This document shows, piece by piece, positions 1 to 11,354 of a stretch of 64,000 nt of DNA. The notes under the pieces are model-generated. The model was not told where the DNA came from. It did not search any database and saw nothing but the letters and a program-made list of their open reading frames with translations. Position numbers and translations under genes: made by a program. The stretch spans positions 190,866,270-190,930,269 of the forward strand of contig NC_081415.1 in NCBI RefSeq assembly GCF_030272615.1, in the 5' to 3' direction. How positions within the stretch are numbered: the stretch's first letter is position 1; each line of letters begins with the position of its first letter. The stretch is from Cryptomeria japonica (lineage: Eukaryota > Streptophyta > Pinopsida > Cupressales > Cupressaceae).

Positions 1-2740
1 TTATGTAGCCTACATACCATGTCACTATTTTTTGATAGGGCAAACCCATTTGGTTGCTCTATATACACCTCCTCTTCAAGTATTCCATTCAGAAATGTAT
101 ATTTTACATCCATTTGATATGTTAGGATTTCCAAAGATACTAAGAAGGGGGGGGGGCTGAATCAGTATCTAACCGATATATCAAATTACTTGATTTAAAA
201 CATGAAAAGCATATTAAAACTGAGCACTAGTAAACCAGAAATAATGCAATAAATAAGAACAATAACAACAACATGAGAAGCACACCATAACACAATATTT
301 TAATGAGGAAACCCAATGTAGGAAAAACCTTGGTGGGATTTTTGACCCACAATATTCTCTTACTGGCCAATAAGGGAATATTACTCTTACAATAGGGGCC
401 TGCACATGTAGGAAGGCCAAGTTCCTAGAGCTCACTGCTCAATTACAAAAGAAGTCACACTGACTTACAAAAATGGATTATACTAATCCAATGTCTTGTA
501 CTACTTTAGATTAGCATCTACTATGCCAGATTCAGTTTCGGTTTTAAGCTCTTCTACATACATAAACCCTTATCCAATAATTCGCATAATAGGTCTTCTA
601 TCTTCTATTTATATTTCACATCCTCCCTCTTGTATAGAAAATGATCTACAATCATCTCATACATATATGAGTCATGTTACAATTTGCCATGTCGGCTTAC
701 AAAATATTTTACAATTAATTACAAAATATATTAACACAAAATTCCTATCGGCCAGGGTGCCATTATTCTTCCTTTTCAGTGTCATTGTTTTGTGTGCCAG
801 TGTAGAGTCTTCCGGTGGTGGTTCCTACTGGTATCATATGATTATAAGGTTGCCATCAATGACAATACCTTCAATCACCTACAATTTCTCATTGGAGTGT
901 GCATTTGCCAACATGATATACTTTGAATCCCTTGAAGGCTGCATATGCAAGAAGCATACAAACTCCTTCCAATCTAGCTACTCGAGAAAAGGTTTCTCCA
1001 TAGTCTTCTCCTTCTTCTTGAGCATATCCCTTACACACCAGTGTGGCTTTGTTTCTTACCACTGTGCCATCTTTATTCAACTTATTTCTGAAAACCCATT
1101 TGATGCCAATGACATTTTTATGCTCAGGTTTGGGTACCAAAGACCATGTGCCATTCTTTTCTATCTATTCAAGTTCCTCTTCCATTGCCTTGATCTATTC
1201 TTCATCTTTATGTGCCTCTTTAAAAAATTTAGGCTCAAATTCAAAGATCATGCAAGAGTTTTCTCTGACCTTTCTTCTTGTAAGAATTCCTGCATCCTTA
1301 TCTCCTATGATCTGCTTTGGATCATGATTCAACTTTACATACCTAGGAATAATCTTAGTTGTTTCCTCTTGCTTTTCTTCTTCATCCTCATCTTCATCAG
1401 CATCAGCATCTACTGGTGTAGAAGCACTCTTACTGGTACTAGGTTGTTTTACAACTAGTTCCCAGAAGGTTACAACTGGTTCATCTACCTCTTGCTCACT
1501 ATCGGTTTCCTTAGGTTTCTCAGAAGTTTCATCAACTCTAACATTGATACTTTCAACAATTTTCTAAGTCCTATTGTTGAAACATTTAAGAGCTTTGCTC
1601 TTGGTGGAATACCCTAGGAATATTCCCTCATCACATTTTGCATCAAACTTGCTCTAATGTTCACTACTCTTGATATAACATTTGCTACCAAACACTCTAA
1701 AGTAGCTAACTACAGGAGTCTTATTGGTCCAATACTCATAAGCTGTTTTATCCTTACCTTTCTTGATGAGTACCCGGTTCATAGTGTAGATTGTAGTGCT
1801 CACCGCTTCTCTCTAGAAGGTGTGAGCAACCTTCCCTTGAACCAGCATCGTTTTGGCTGCTTCAACTACAGTCCAGTTGTTCCTCTCTGCTAGGCCATTA
1901 TTTTGTGGAGTCCAGGGGGCAGACAGTTGCCTCTTGATGCCATTTTCTTCACAGTACCTATTGAATTTGCCAGAAGTGAATTCTCCTCCTTGATAAGTTC
2001 TTAGGCACTTAATCCTCTTACCGCTTTCCTTTTTGACTAGTGCTCTGAAAGCTTTGAACTTTCCAAAAGCTTCAGACTTATCTTTTAAGAATGTGACCCA
2101 CATCATTCTTGAGCATTCATCAGTGAGAATCATAAAGTACCTATCTCCCTGCACACTCCTAGTTTTCATAGGACCACACAAATCAGTATGCACAAGATCA
2201 AGTAAATTGTTTGCAATGAAAGATTCACCTTTGAAGGTTGAGGAAGACTTTTTCCCTAGTTGATACTCTTTGTACAAAGGATTCTCTGGTTTGCTTAGCA
2301 TAGGCAATCCTTTGACTACCTTGATCTTATTGGCCTTCACATTATTATCAAAGTTTACATGGCAGAGTCTCCTATGCCATATCCAGCTATCATCAAACTT
2401 AGCCATTATACATGTACTGATATTTGCATTCAACTAAAATAAGTTGCCTTTGGTCTGCATACTGGTGGCCCTCAGTTCACCACTCTTTCCTTTTATTTTG
2501 CACACTCCATCTTTGAATTTCAGAGTGAGTCCATTATCATTCAGTTGGGCAACACTCAAAAGGTTATGCCTGAGACCTTCTACCCAATACACATTATCAA
2601 CACTGCTTTTTCTATTTAGAGAGATGAACCCTTTTCCTTTTACCATACATGGTACATCATTACCAAATCGGACCACACCACCATCATACTCTTCCAGAGA
2701 TAGAAACTTACTCTGGTCACCAGTCATGTGGTGAGGACAA
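1..2740 (-). pseudogene. Copia-1 pol: protease, integrase and start of reverse transcriptase
   Basis: Degenerate polyprotein read from high to low coordinates. At 2434-2740 is the end of the aspartic protease with the usual Copia tail (HNLLSVAQL). At 1813-2433 is the GAG-pre-integrase and integrase core: a CHVNFD block, HTDLCGPMKTRSVQGDRYF with the first catalytic Asp, and WTPQNNGLAERNN with the catalytic Glu. The stretch 1141-1812 is the poorly conserved integrase-RT connector. At 919-1140 RT begins (KNVIGIKWVFRNKLN, VCKGYAQEEGEDYGETF) and resumes at 1-114 on the far side of the solo LTR. Several frames are used, so no functional protein is expected. Confidence 0.87.
120..913 (-). repeat. 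Solo LTR (family S) inserted in Copia-1 RT
   Basis: A 794-bp LTR that starts TGTTAGGATT and ends GCCAACA on the plus strand, flanked by a perfect 5-bp target duplication TGATA (115-119 and 914-918). Removing the LTR and one TGATA restores the Copia RT reading (the MD(I/V)KSAF to KGFKVY region). No internal domain lies beside it, so it is a product of LTR-LTR recombination. The start and end motifs match the other minus-oriented LTRs here, hence the strand call. A relative of the same family lies at 44665-45443 in the other orientation. Long ORFs crossing this segment are not coding. Confidence 0.95.
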
Positions 2741-3795
2741 CCACTGTCAATAATCTACTCATTGGAATTATCAAAGCGGGAGACAAGAGCCTTCTTGTCT
2801 GACACATCTTCCTTAACTGCTACAAACACAATGTCTTTACTTTCTTCATGTTCTAATTCCTCATCAGTGACACCTTCATCAACTGCTACTAAACAGTTTC
2901 TCCTGTTTCCTCCTTTGAACTTCTTGAACTTCTCTGGTTTGTCCTTATTATCACCATTAGGACAATTTATAGCAATGTGTCCTATCCTATTGCAAGAAAA
3001 GCATTTCAAAGGGAGCTTACCTCTGTATTTACTAGTTCCCTTAGGAAGTCTCTTGGCAAGAATAGCTTCAAATTCCATTAGGATCTCCTCATCATCCATT
3101 TCTCTTCTTTGTCTTGGTTCACAATTGGTACTAGCTTCTTTTTCCTTTCTAGATGGTGCAGCAAATGCTCTAAAGGCTTATTTAGTCTTCTGAATACTGC
3201 CATCATAATTATTTAGCTCATATGTGGTCAACTTAGCAATGATAGAGTCTAGGGATAGCTTTGTCTTTTCTATAGACCTCAACTCCTAAATGGCAACAAC
3301 CCTTATTGCATAGACTGGTATCAAGGATCTCAAGCCTTTTCTAACAATAGTGGAATCATCTACTTTACCTCCTGCACTCCTGATGTCTCCAACAACAGTT
3401 TTGATTCTTATTCCATATTGTTGAATGGTCTCTCCTTCAACCATCCGCATGTCTTCAAACTTCCCCTAAGGCTCTCTTCCTTAGCTTGTTTCACATGCTC
3501 ATCACCACCATAGATATTCTCCAGAGCATCCCATACTTCTTTGGGATTGTCTTTATCCTGAACATCAATAAACTTAATGTTACATAGACTACTGATTAGG
3601 GCTTCCATGACTTGCCCATTCTCTTAAATCTCTCTTCTTTAATCATCAGTGAGAGTACTGATAGGGATAACATAAGCATTCTCAACATAGCTCCAATGTT
3701 GAGCACCCATGCTTCTAATGTAGATCTTCATTCTGTCCTTCCATATCTTAAAGTTATCTCTATTGAAATTTATACCTTCCCACTTCATCATTAGA
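2741..3795 (-). pseudogene. Copia-1 gag
   Basis: Gag of the UBN2 type. A start near 3791 reads MKWEGINFNRDNFKIWKDRM, the usual opening of plant Copia gag. The middle (3408-3608) reads IYGGDEHVKQAKEESLRG, also typical. A CCHC zinc knuckle CFSCNRIGHIAINC lies at about 2965-3010, followed by an acidic linker. Stops near 3610, 3400 and 3190 interrupt it. The protein would form the virus-like particle and bind element RNA; this copy cannot be translated whole. Confidence 0.85.
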
Positions 3796-3848
3796 GTAGG
3801 ATCTTTTCCTCAAGTGGTTAAGCTTACAACACAGAGGACCTAGAAGAT

Positions 3849-3860
3849 GCTCTGATACCA
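3849..3860 (-). other. Primer binding site, tRNA-iMet type (Copia-1)
   Basis: The plus strand reads GCTCTGATACCA, so the element reads TGGTATCAGAGC, the standard initiator-Met tRNA primer site. It lies two bases inside the LTR (3863). The same site occurs in Copia-2, -3 and -4. Confidence 0.93.
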
Positions 3861-3862
3861 AT

Positions 3863-5353
3863 TGATAAATAATGATGAATAGTTAGTACCAAACCGGAAT
3901 TGAGAGGGGGGATGAATCAATACAGACAAAAAAAACTTTCCTTGAACCAGTTTGACTGCAAAGATTGCACTTAACTGGTAAACAGTAACATCGGTCTAAA
4001 TCAGGGCACTATTGGTAAAACATAGTGAAAATGTGAAAGACATAAACTGGTAACACTTAGATCTCCACACAATCTAATATCTCATTTCCACTTCACTCGT
4101 ATGCATAAACAAGTAATATATCATTAGAAATACAATGACTATTGTTTCAACATGTTTTGCCACTTGACAGAAAATATTAAAGCATCACATGAAAAACATC
4201 ACACATGACACATTGATTTTTCACGTGGAAACCCAATTGGGAAAAACCACAGTGGGGATGAATACCCACAAGATTTTCTTTTAACTCTTCTAAAGTCCAC
4301 TCTATTAGGAGCCTAGTTTGGTTAAAGACTTTTACAATAGGTTCTGCTAGGAACCTATCCTGCTAGGGATCACCCAGTTAAGGGATGGCTAAATACCCGG
4401 TTAAAGGTTAGAACCTTGTTAAAGGTTACCTCACAAGAGGATTTGAAGAACTCATTGAATTGAGTCACCTTGTTAAAGGATTTACACAAAAGCCTGTTAA
4501 AGCTACCTGGTTAAGGGATTTTCCAACTGCTGAAATGGTTAGAAGTCAATAGGTAATACACTAATTTGATAACAACACACAATGCCAAGGAAGATCCTCT
4601 TTAGCTCCTTTCCTTCTGTAATCACACTCTACAGGTATCAACACACTTCTCTGGTCTAGAAAGAATCAAGTATCTCTTCACTTGGATACACACATAGCAT
4701 TTGCTAACAACTTCATAATGAAAAACATCATCGACCTTATAGGAAACAGACAGGCTGGTTGCATAAACCCTAAACCCTAAATATTTAGGTTTAACAATTC
4801 AATCGATTCAATCCTGACCATTAATCATACTACATTGAATGCAATGGTCTTGAACAGATCTCAAGACATTCTCCAACGTTCATTCTTTGCCGCTTCAAGA
4901 AGTTGATAACCCATCATGTGCTCTCCACCATTTACAGAGACTTCGCACATTCCCAGGGTGGATAGGATCAAGCTCCATGCAAGATCCTCAAGGAAATCCT
5001 TCATGCGCACAAGGTTGATGTGGTAACATGATCTGATCTTCATTACAATGATAACTTCATCACAAGATGTCATTGGTTGAATCACACAGGCTTGGAATGC
5101 ATCAACCGAAAACCGTGAAGCTAAGACTACCAACCGGTAGTCATGCCAAATGAAACCCCGATACAAAACTTCCCATATACTGGTTCTCATTCCAACATAC
5201 TGCTTCACTTTTTCACATATACCGGTTCACAATAACATACTGGTTCTCTTGCCAGTTTGCTTGCTTCAATATACCGATTCATACTTCAGCATATTGACAT
5301 CAATCACAACATACAATATCATCATGTCATCAAGCTCTGCACATATGCCAACA
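3863..5353 (-). repeat. 5' LTR of Copia-1
   Basis: A 1491-bp LTR from TGATAAATAATG at the primer site to GCCAACA at 5353 (plus strand). The start has TGATA in place of the TGTTA seen in sister families. It contains the shared block GAAAAACCAC..GTGGG-loop-CCCAC at 4242-4269 and scattered pieces of the type GTTAAAGGATT. A short CCCTAAA doublet at about 4765-4780 is not a telomere. No coding content. Confidence 0.85.
4252..4269 (-). promoter_or_regulatory. Conserved LTR hairpin (Copia-1 copy)
   Basis: GTGGG at 4252-4256, an 8-base loop and CCCAC at 4265-4269, just after GAAAAACCAC. The same arrangement occurs in the LTRs of Copia-2, Copia-3, Copia-4 and both family-S solo LTRs, with different loop sequences. 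Function unknown; it is probably structured in the RNA. Confidence 0.6.
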
Positions 5354-5544
5354 ATGCCCCTATTCTACCCCTTTCTCTAGGGAATAGTGTGGATAGGGAG
5401 GTGCAGAGGCCAAGAAAGAAGTTGATTCCGAGGGTTGAGCAGTTTCCGGTCTTCGATCAAGCCAAAGGATTCGATCTTGCATGTGTGAGGACCCTAATGT
5501 AGTCGAAAATTGCTAGGGTTGCAATTTTATGACACTACAAGCCC
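5354..5544. other. Unidentified segment between two Copia elements
   Basis: About 190 bp between the Copia-1 LTR and the truncated Copia-2 LTR. It matches neither neighbour nor the missing end of Gypsy-B as far as I can tell. On the plus strand about 44 codons (roughly 5370-5502) read openly with a basic, protein-like composition (VQRPRKKLIPRVEQFPVFDQ) to a TAG. I cannot assign it. It may be a scrap of the sequence that stood here before the insertions and a later deletion. Confidence 0.4.
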
Positions 5545-6683
5545 ATATTAGGATTCCCTCGGTTAAGGGATTTACTTCAGCCCTGCTAGGAGCTTTACTC
5601 TATTAGGAGTAACCTTGTGAAAGGATTTACAACCCAAGTTAATGAGTCACCTAGTGAAGGGATTTATACAATCAAGCCTATCAGGACCTACCCAGTTAAA
5701 GGATTTTGAGTTTGCTGCAACTGTTAGGGAATAACAGATGTATGATCTAAAAATAGCACTATTTGCTTGCTTGTACAGATTCTTTTCTATTCCAATATGC
5801 TTCTCTCTTACAAAAAAACACATTGGTTCAGCCACACACTCTTCTTCTGATCACCGACATAGTAAATCATCACATACTTACCCTAAATAGACTTTACAAC
5901 TTAGTCGGTTACAAAACCCTAACCTCATACTAAGATTTACATCATAGATCATCATAGATCTTTACAAATCATTACAGGTCATCATATGGATCATTACAAT
6001 AAATTAAAAATCAATTACAATTGTTGAATAATCACTGCACATCGACTGATACACTTTCAAACCCTTAACTCATTCTACTAAGCACTTTGCTCATTCCCAA
6101 GAAATTCGCTCCTTGTACGTGCCAAAACAACATCTTATCACTTCACATGGATTTAACCACACCATAACCATCTTACAAACATAATGTAATACATCGTCAA
6201 ACTCAAAATCATTATCGGTTATAAGATTTAAATACTGATTCTTAAACCCTACTAAAACCCTACGAAAAATACATCAATCAATCACAAACATAACTTTTGG
6301 TAACCTAAACATGATGCGGTTTCGGTCATAACCTCATTACAATGTTACAAAGACATATTCCAAACTGCAACACCAAATTTCTCATCAATCTCAAGATCAA
6401 ATTACTTAAACATAACACAGTTTCACATTTATCGGTTGAAGTCCTATTTGCCAATTAACTGCCAAATTCATTCCATGGATTTTTGGTCAATCATAGATGA
6501 CTTAGATAACATGATAGAACAATGTAACCATAGTTGCCATCACTGAATACACAAACTTATTATCAAGTCATCAAATTACATCTCAACTATATCATCACCA
6601 ATAGTCCTTATACCAGTTCATCAATATCATCAACAATTATGTTAATATCCATTCGCATTATCAGTTATGCCAATATGCCAACA
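5545..6683 (-). repeat. 3' LTR of Copia-2, outer end deleted
   Basis: This aligns with the right LTR from about 28450 onward (shared landmarks: CTCTATTAGGAGTAACCTTG, the GATCATCATAGATC block and the end ATGCCAACA), so roughly 390 bp of the outer end are missing. The inner end is 6683, next to a degraded polypurine tract. With the outer end gone the TSD cannot be read. Confidence 0.85.
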
Positions 6684-7029
6684 TTCTCACCCTTTGGCAT
6701 TGATGGCAACACTGAAAAAACATCATCATGCTGAACTGAATTGATTTGTTTTGTACTTGCTCTTCTTGCTCAACATCTCCTTTGTATTTGTTTTGTTGGT
6801 TATCTAGTTCTTCTTCATCTCAACTAGATCTTCTCCCCCTTTGACAACAATGCCAAAGGTGCAAATACCTCTATTGTCTTCATCTCTATTTCTGCCATAT
6901 CTATTTATCTCATCATAGCTGCTCCCCATGAGGAGTAGCGCACTTTGCATCAATCCAAAACTGAAAGATATTCAATTAATTCACTAGATTGATGCATCAC
7001 CAACATGTTAGTTGATCTTGTGTAGGGGT
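6684..7029 (-). other. Copia-2 3' untranslated region with degraded polypurine tract
   Basis: Just inside the 3' LTR the plus strand reads TTCTCACCCTTTGGCATTGATGGCAAC, the complement of the purine tract plus conserved block found in sister elements (ATCTCCCCCTTTGGCATTGATGG in Copia-3). A second pyrimidine run (TTCTCCCCCTTTGACAAC) is at about 6830. This would prime plus-strand DNA synthesis. No gene. Confidence 0.7.
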
Positions 7030-8501
7030 ACAACCCCTAATCTACCTCTGAGATATTCAAAGGTTGTCTTAGGCAAAGGGTTATTGAATATATTTTCTAA
7101 CTGCTCTTTGCTAGACACATACTCCATTTTTACTTTCTTCTCCTATACTCTTTCCCTTAGAAATTGATACTTCAACTCAATGTGCTTTGTTCTTGCATGT
7201 AATACATGATTTTTTGAAATATTAATAGTAGTAGTGTTATCACAATGAATAGTCACTGGTTCAGACATGTCTTCCTTAAAATCTTCCAAAATTTGTCTCA
7301 TCCATATAGCCTGAGTACAATTCATTGATGTTGCCACATATTCTGCTTCAACTGTAGATTGTAAAATACAAGATTGTTTCTTGCTTATCTAGGACACCAA
7401 TCTTTCTCCTAAAAAGAAAGCTCCACCAGTTGTTCTTTTCCGATCATCAACATTTCTATCCCAGTCTGCATCTGTGAAAACTTTTAAAGAAAAAATGTCA
7501 TTGTAAGGATACCAAAAATCATAATCAACTGTTCCGTTTAAATACCTAAATATCCTTTTTACCACTACCATGTGTGTCTCTTTAGGATCTTTCTAAAATC
7601 TTGCAACCAATCCAACAACATGTGCAATGTCTGGTCTACTATGAACAACATAATACAACTTTCCAATCATAGACCTATATTCTTTCTCATCCACAGATAG
7701 TGAATCATCTTGTTTTGACAATTTACAACTTGTCACCATTAGAGTACCAACCGGTTTACAATCTTCCATGCCAAAAGTTTTCAATACTTATTTTACATAC
7801 TTAGTCTGATAGATAAATATCACATTCTCCATTTGTTGAATCTGTAAACCAACAAAGAATTTTATCTCACCAATAAGAGACATCTAAAATTCTTTCTTCA
7901 TTTCATCTACAAAAGACATACACATGTCATCATTTCCACCAAATATTATATCATTAACAAAAACTTCAGCAAGTAACATTTTGTCTCCATCATTCTTCAA
8001 ATATATGTTACTATCTTCACTGGTTCTTCGAAGTCCTACCTTGATCCAAGATGCATGAAATCTTTCAAATCATGCTCTAGGATCTTTCTTCAATCCATAT
8101 AGTGCCTTGTGTAGTTTGTAAACCATATTTTTATCTTCACTCAATGCAAAACCATTTGGTTGTTCTATATATACTTCTTCTTCCAAGATACCATTCAGAA
8201 AAGCTGATTTAATGTCCATCTGATATACCTTAAATCCTTTAAAAGAAACAATGGCAAGCAACATTATAACACATTCAAGTCCTGGCACTAGTGCAAAGGT
8301 TTCACCATAGTCTTCACCTTTTTCTTGTGCATACCCTTTGCAAACCAAGCTCTCCTTGTTTCTAACAACTTCACCATCCGCATTAAGTTTGTTTCTGAAT
8401 ACCCATTTTGTCCCAATAACATTTTTGTCTTCAGGTCTAGGAACAAGAGACCATGTATTGTTCTTCTCAATCTGGCCAGGTTCTTCATTCATTGCATTCA
8501 A
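7030..8501 (-). pseudogene. Copia-2 reverse transcriptase and RNase H
   Basis: From high to low coordinates, RT begins at about 8430 (KNVIGTKWVFRNKLN), passes [21 protein letters not shown] and ALYGLKKDPRA (about 8070), and reaches the active site near 7960-7975. The usual YVDD reads FVND here, so the first catalytic Asp is replaced by Asn (GAT to AAT). The connection and RNase H follow: KLYYVVHSRPDIAHVVG (7600-7680), FTDADWDRNVDDRKRTTGG (7400-7480) and IHCDNTTTINISKNHVLHARTKHIE (7150-7270). At least six stops split it. Confidence 0.88.
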
Positions 8502-9116
8502 CTAGTCTTCATCTTTCAAAGCTTCTCTAACAATCTTTGGCTCAGTAGTTGAAATCAGACAAGAATTCTCTCTAATTTTTCTTCTTGTCTGCACACCAAC
8601 ATTCTTGTCACCTATAATCTGGTCTTCTAAATTATTTAGCCTTACATATCTTGGGATTACCATTTCCAGTGCAATTTTTTTTGCTTCATTTTCATCATCT
8701 TCTTCATCACTTACCAGATGAGCTCCTATTTCTGCATTGTTCTGCTCATCATCCTTATGCACTTCTGGTTCAATATACACAAGTTTTTCCTTATCATCAG
8801 TAGACTCAGATCTGTTGGACTCATCAGGTTTGTTAGAAAATTCATCAATTTTTACATTCACACTCTCAACTATTTTCTTTATCCTTTTATTATAGGATTT
8901 TAATTCTTTACTCTTGGTAGAATATCCAAGAAATATCCCTTCATCACTCTTTGCATCAAACTTTCCAGTAAAATCGTCTCTCTTGATAAAACATCTACTA
9001 CCAAAAACTTTAAACTAGGTGACATTAGGAGTCTTACCATGCCAAAGTTCATAAGGTGTTTTATCATTACCTTTCTTCACAAGAACCCGGTTCAAAGTAT
9101 AAATAGCAGTGCTAAC
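8502..9116 (-). pseudogene. Copia-2 integrase C-terminus and connector
   Basis: 8502-8861 is an open acidic connector (SDEEDDENEAKK, RRKIRENSCLIST) leading into RT. Upstream are the integrase tail motifs TPYELWHGKTPNV, DDFTGKFDAKSDEGIFLGY and KELKSYNKRIKKIVESVNV. The segment stops where the Gypsy-A family solo LTR enters at 9117; the frame resumes at 9875. Confidence 0.82.
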
Positions 9117-9869
9117 TGTAGACACCTAAAATTGTCCAATCTAGTTAAATAAATGTCTTTATTTATTTAATTAATTCATTTATCCTCTTCTAGCCTTATT
9201 TCTCATTTAAATAAATACCTTTATTTATTTAAATTCCCCTTTTCCTAAATTAAATAAATACTTTTATTTATTTAATTGATCCCACTTCTTCTATTAATTA
9301 AATAAATCTTTATTTATTTAATTAATTCATTAACCTTTTCTACCCATGACACATGTCATTCATCTCTTAATTCCTACACTACCTACCCTCTCATTATTTT
9401 CTTATTTTCTCTGCCTACCCTCTAATCCTAGCCAACCATTTATCTTTTACACCTCTCAATCTTATCCCTCTATTTCTTATAGTGTCTTCTATATAAGGAG
9501 ATGCTTCCTTCATTATCAAGGCTAATCATTCTAATCATTCTATTCAGCTACTAGCCCTCCCGACTACACTTTCGAACTTTCATATGTGATCAAGCCTACT
9601 TGCAACCACATTTTTGTTCTTTGTTGAGCTCTTGTGCACACATAAATTCTGAGAGCCAATATATCAAGAAAGATCAATGGAGATAGGAAGAATGGAGATC
9701 CAAACCCTATTGGACATGTGATGGTATAATCTTTGTGATTTCATTTGATTTGCATTGTCTCAGGTAATCTTCATATGTTATGGTGAATCTTTGTTGTTGT
9801 TAGGCTAGGGTTTTGTGATTGAATTCATCTAGTCTTTCAATATTGTTGTTTCCACTTTCACCATAAAAA
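9117..9869 (+). repeat. Solo LTR of the Gypsy-A family in Copia-2 integrase
   Basis: This starts TGTAGACACCTAAAATTGTC like both Gypsy-A LTRs and runs colinearly with them, including the TATATAAG box at 9490-9497. The 3' end is decayed (CCATAAAAA where the others read TTATACA). It is flanked by an imperfect duplication, CTAAC (9112-9116) and CTAAG (9870-9874); the inferred unbroken integrase codons (EVLSTAIYT) show that CTAAG is original. At 753 bp it lies between the 791-bp and 640-bp Gypsy-A LTRs, the difference being the number of AT-rich U3 units. Confidence 0.92.
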
Positions 9870-10458
9870 CTAAGTACTTCTCTCCACAATATTTTTGGAA
9901 TATATCCTTGTATCAACATTGTTCTAGAAGCTTCCACTATTGTTTTGTTTCTCCTCTTTGCAATGTCATTTTGCTGTGGAGTCCTCGGTGTTGACATCTG
10001 TCTCTTTATTCAATGTTTTTCACAATACCTAGTAAACTCATCAGAAGTAAATTGTCCACCCTAATTAGATCTTAAGCACTTCAGATTCTTGTCGGTTTCC
10101 TTTTCAACTAGAGCTTTAAAGATCTTGAATTTGTTGAATACCTTTAATTTCTCCTTCAAGAAAGTTACCCACATCATCCTTGAAAAATCATCAGTGAAAA
10201 ACATAAAGTACTTATCACCATAAAAAATTCTAGTCCTCATAGGACCACATAGATCAGTATGCACTAAATCAAGAATATTCTCTAAAGAAAAATATTTGCA
10301 CTTAAAATATGTCGAGGTCATCTTACCCATCTGACAATATTTGCATAACACATTATTCAATTTAACAAGCTGGGGCATACCTCTCACCATAATTGATTTG
10401 TTGACCCTTATCAAGTTATCAAAGTTGACATGACAGAACCTTTTGTACCACAACCAGT
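9870..10458 (-). pseudogene. Copia-2 GAG-pre-integrase and integrase core
   Basis: 10061-10458 reads WYKRFCHVNFDNL, then CKYCQMGK, then HTDLCGPMRTRIFYGDKYF (first catalytic Asp) and DDFSRMMWVTFLKEK (second). 9870-9997 reads MSTPRTPQQNDIAKRRNKTIVEA. The usual Copia block is NG(V/L)AER, so the catalytic Glu position reads Lys (AKRRN for AERRN). The segment is bounded left by the solo LTR and right by Gypsy-A. Stops lie at about 10060 and 10010. Confidence 0.87.
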
Positions 10459-10528
10459 TGTAGACACCTAAAATTGTCATGTCTAATTAAATAAATATTT
10501 TATTTAATTATCTAAGCCTAATTCTTCT

Positions 10529-10562
10529 ATTAATTAAATAAATCTTTATTTATTTAATTAAT
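10529..10562. repeat. U3 hairpin, 15-bp perfect arms
   Basis: ATTAATTAAATAAAT, loop CTTT, ATTTATTTAATTAAT. Identical hairpins lie at 9293-9326 (solo LTR) and 25985-26018 (3' LTR). A near copy with one mismatch follows at about 10678. Confidence 0.85.
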
Positions 10563-10872
10563 TCATTTATCCTCTTCTAGCCTTATTTCTCATTTAAATA
10601 AATTCATTTATTTATTTAAATTATCCTTTTTCCTAAATTAAATAAATACTTTTTTTATTTAATTATCCCACTTCTTCTATTGATTAAATAAATCTTTATT
10701 TATTTAATTAATTCATTAGCCTTTTCTACCCATGACACATGTCATTCATCTCTTAATTCATACACTACCTACCCCTTTCATTATTTTATTATTTTCTTTA
10801 CCTACCCTCTAATCATAGCCGACCTCCTTTTACACCTCTCAATATTATCCCTCCATTTCATAAAGTGTCTTC

Positions 10873-10880
10873 TATATAAG
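10873..10880 (+). promoter_or_regulatory. LTR TATA box (Gypsy-A 5' LTR)
   Basis: TATATAAG inside a block (CTTCTATATAAGGAGATGC) kept in all three LTR copies (9490-9497, 10873-10880, 26178-26185). Its position, about 375 bp before the LTR end, suits a pol II start for genomic RNA. Confidence 0.7.
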
Positions 10881-11252
10881 GAGATGCTTCCTTCATTATC
10901 AAACCCTAACGACCTGGCTAATTCAATTATGCACTTGACTACACTACGCTTTGCACCTTCATATGCAATCCTACTTACAACCACATTTCGTTCTTTGTTG
11001 AGCTCTTGTGCACATAAAATCTGAGAGAAAATATATCAAGCAAGATCAATGGAGATAGGAAGAATGGAGATTCAAACCCTATTGGACATGTGATGGTATA
11101 ATCTTTGTGATTTCATTTGATTTGCATTGTCTTAGGTAATCTTCATATGTTATGGTGGATCTTTGTTGTTGTTAGGCTAGGGTTTTTGTGGTTGAATCCA
11201 TTTAGTCTTTCAATATTATCATTGTTGTTATCCATTTTCACTGTATACATTT

Positions 11253-11270
11253 TGGCACACCTGGTGGGAC
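11253..11270 (+). other. Primer binding site of Gypsy-A
   Basis: TGGCACACCTGGTGGGAC begins a few bases after the LTR end. It looks like a diverged form of TGGCGCCCACCGTGGGG, which Gypsy-C has at its own LTR edge. I do not name the tRNA. Confidence 0.75.
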
Positions 11271-11354
11271 TCTTGTCCCTTTTTCTTTTAACCTCCTTGT
11301 TGCAGATTTGGTGTTTTGAGGTTGCAGATCTGACATTTCTAACAACATTTCAAT

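Larger units (their letters stand above)
1..5353 (-). mobile_element. Copia-1, Ty1/Copia LTR retrotransposon, 5' part only
   Basis: A minus-strand Copia element. The window holds its 5' LTR (3863-5353), tRNA-iMet primer site, gag, protease, integrase and the start of reverse transcriptase; the rest of pol and the 3' LTR lie off the left edge. Domain order gag-PR-INT-RT is diagnostic of Ty1/Copia. The reading frame is broken by several stops and shifts, so this copy is dead. A foreign solo LTR sits in its RT. The five bases after the LTR (5354-5358, ATGCC) would be its TSD, but the partner is outside the window. Confidence 0.9.
10459..11249 (+). repeat. 5' LTR of Gypsy-A
   Basis: 791 bp from TGTAGACACC to TATACA. 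U3 holds repeated AT-rich units containing a 15-bp-arm hairpin (10529-10562). The likely core promoter is TATATAAG at 10873-10880. It is longer than the 3' LTR by about 150 bp because it keeps extra AT-rich units. The short minus-strand ORF at 10802-10984 recurs in the 3' LTR and is only LTR sequence. Confidence 0.95.

Noticed and set aside
496-1458. 320-codon plus-strand ORF
   Set aside because: It crosses the solo LTR border at 913 and then runs antisense to Copia-1 RT; its composition is not protein-like and no domain is seen. It is a shadow.
3849-3860. tRNA gene fragment
   Set aside because: The GCTCTGATACCA string is the primer binding site; no cloverleaf or further tRNA sequence is present.
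4765-4782. AAACCCTAAACCCTAAA, plant telomere-like
   Set aside because: Only two to three units inside a Copia LTR; no array and no subtelomeric context.
10802-10984. 60-codon ORF repeated at 26107-26289 (RRSAMIRG end)
   Set aside because: Both lie at the same place in the two LTRs of Gypsy-A; the repetition is LTR identity, not a gene family.
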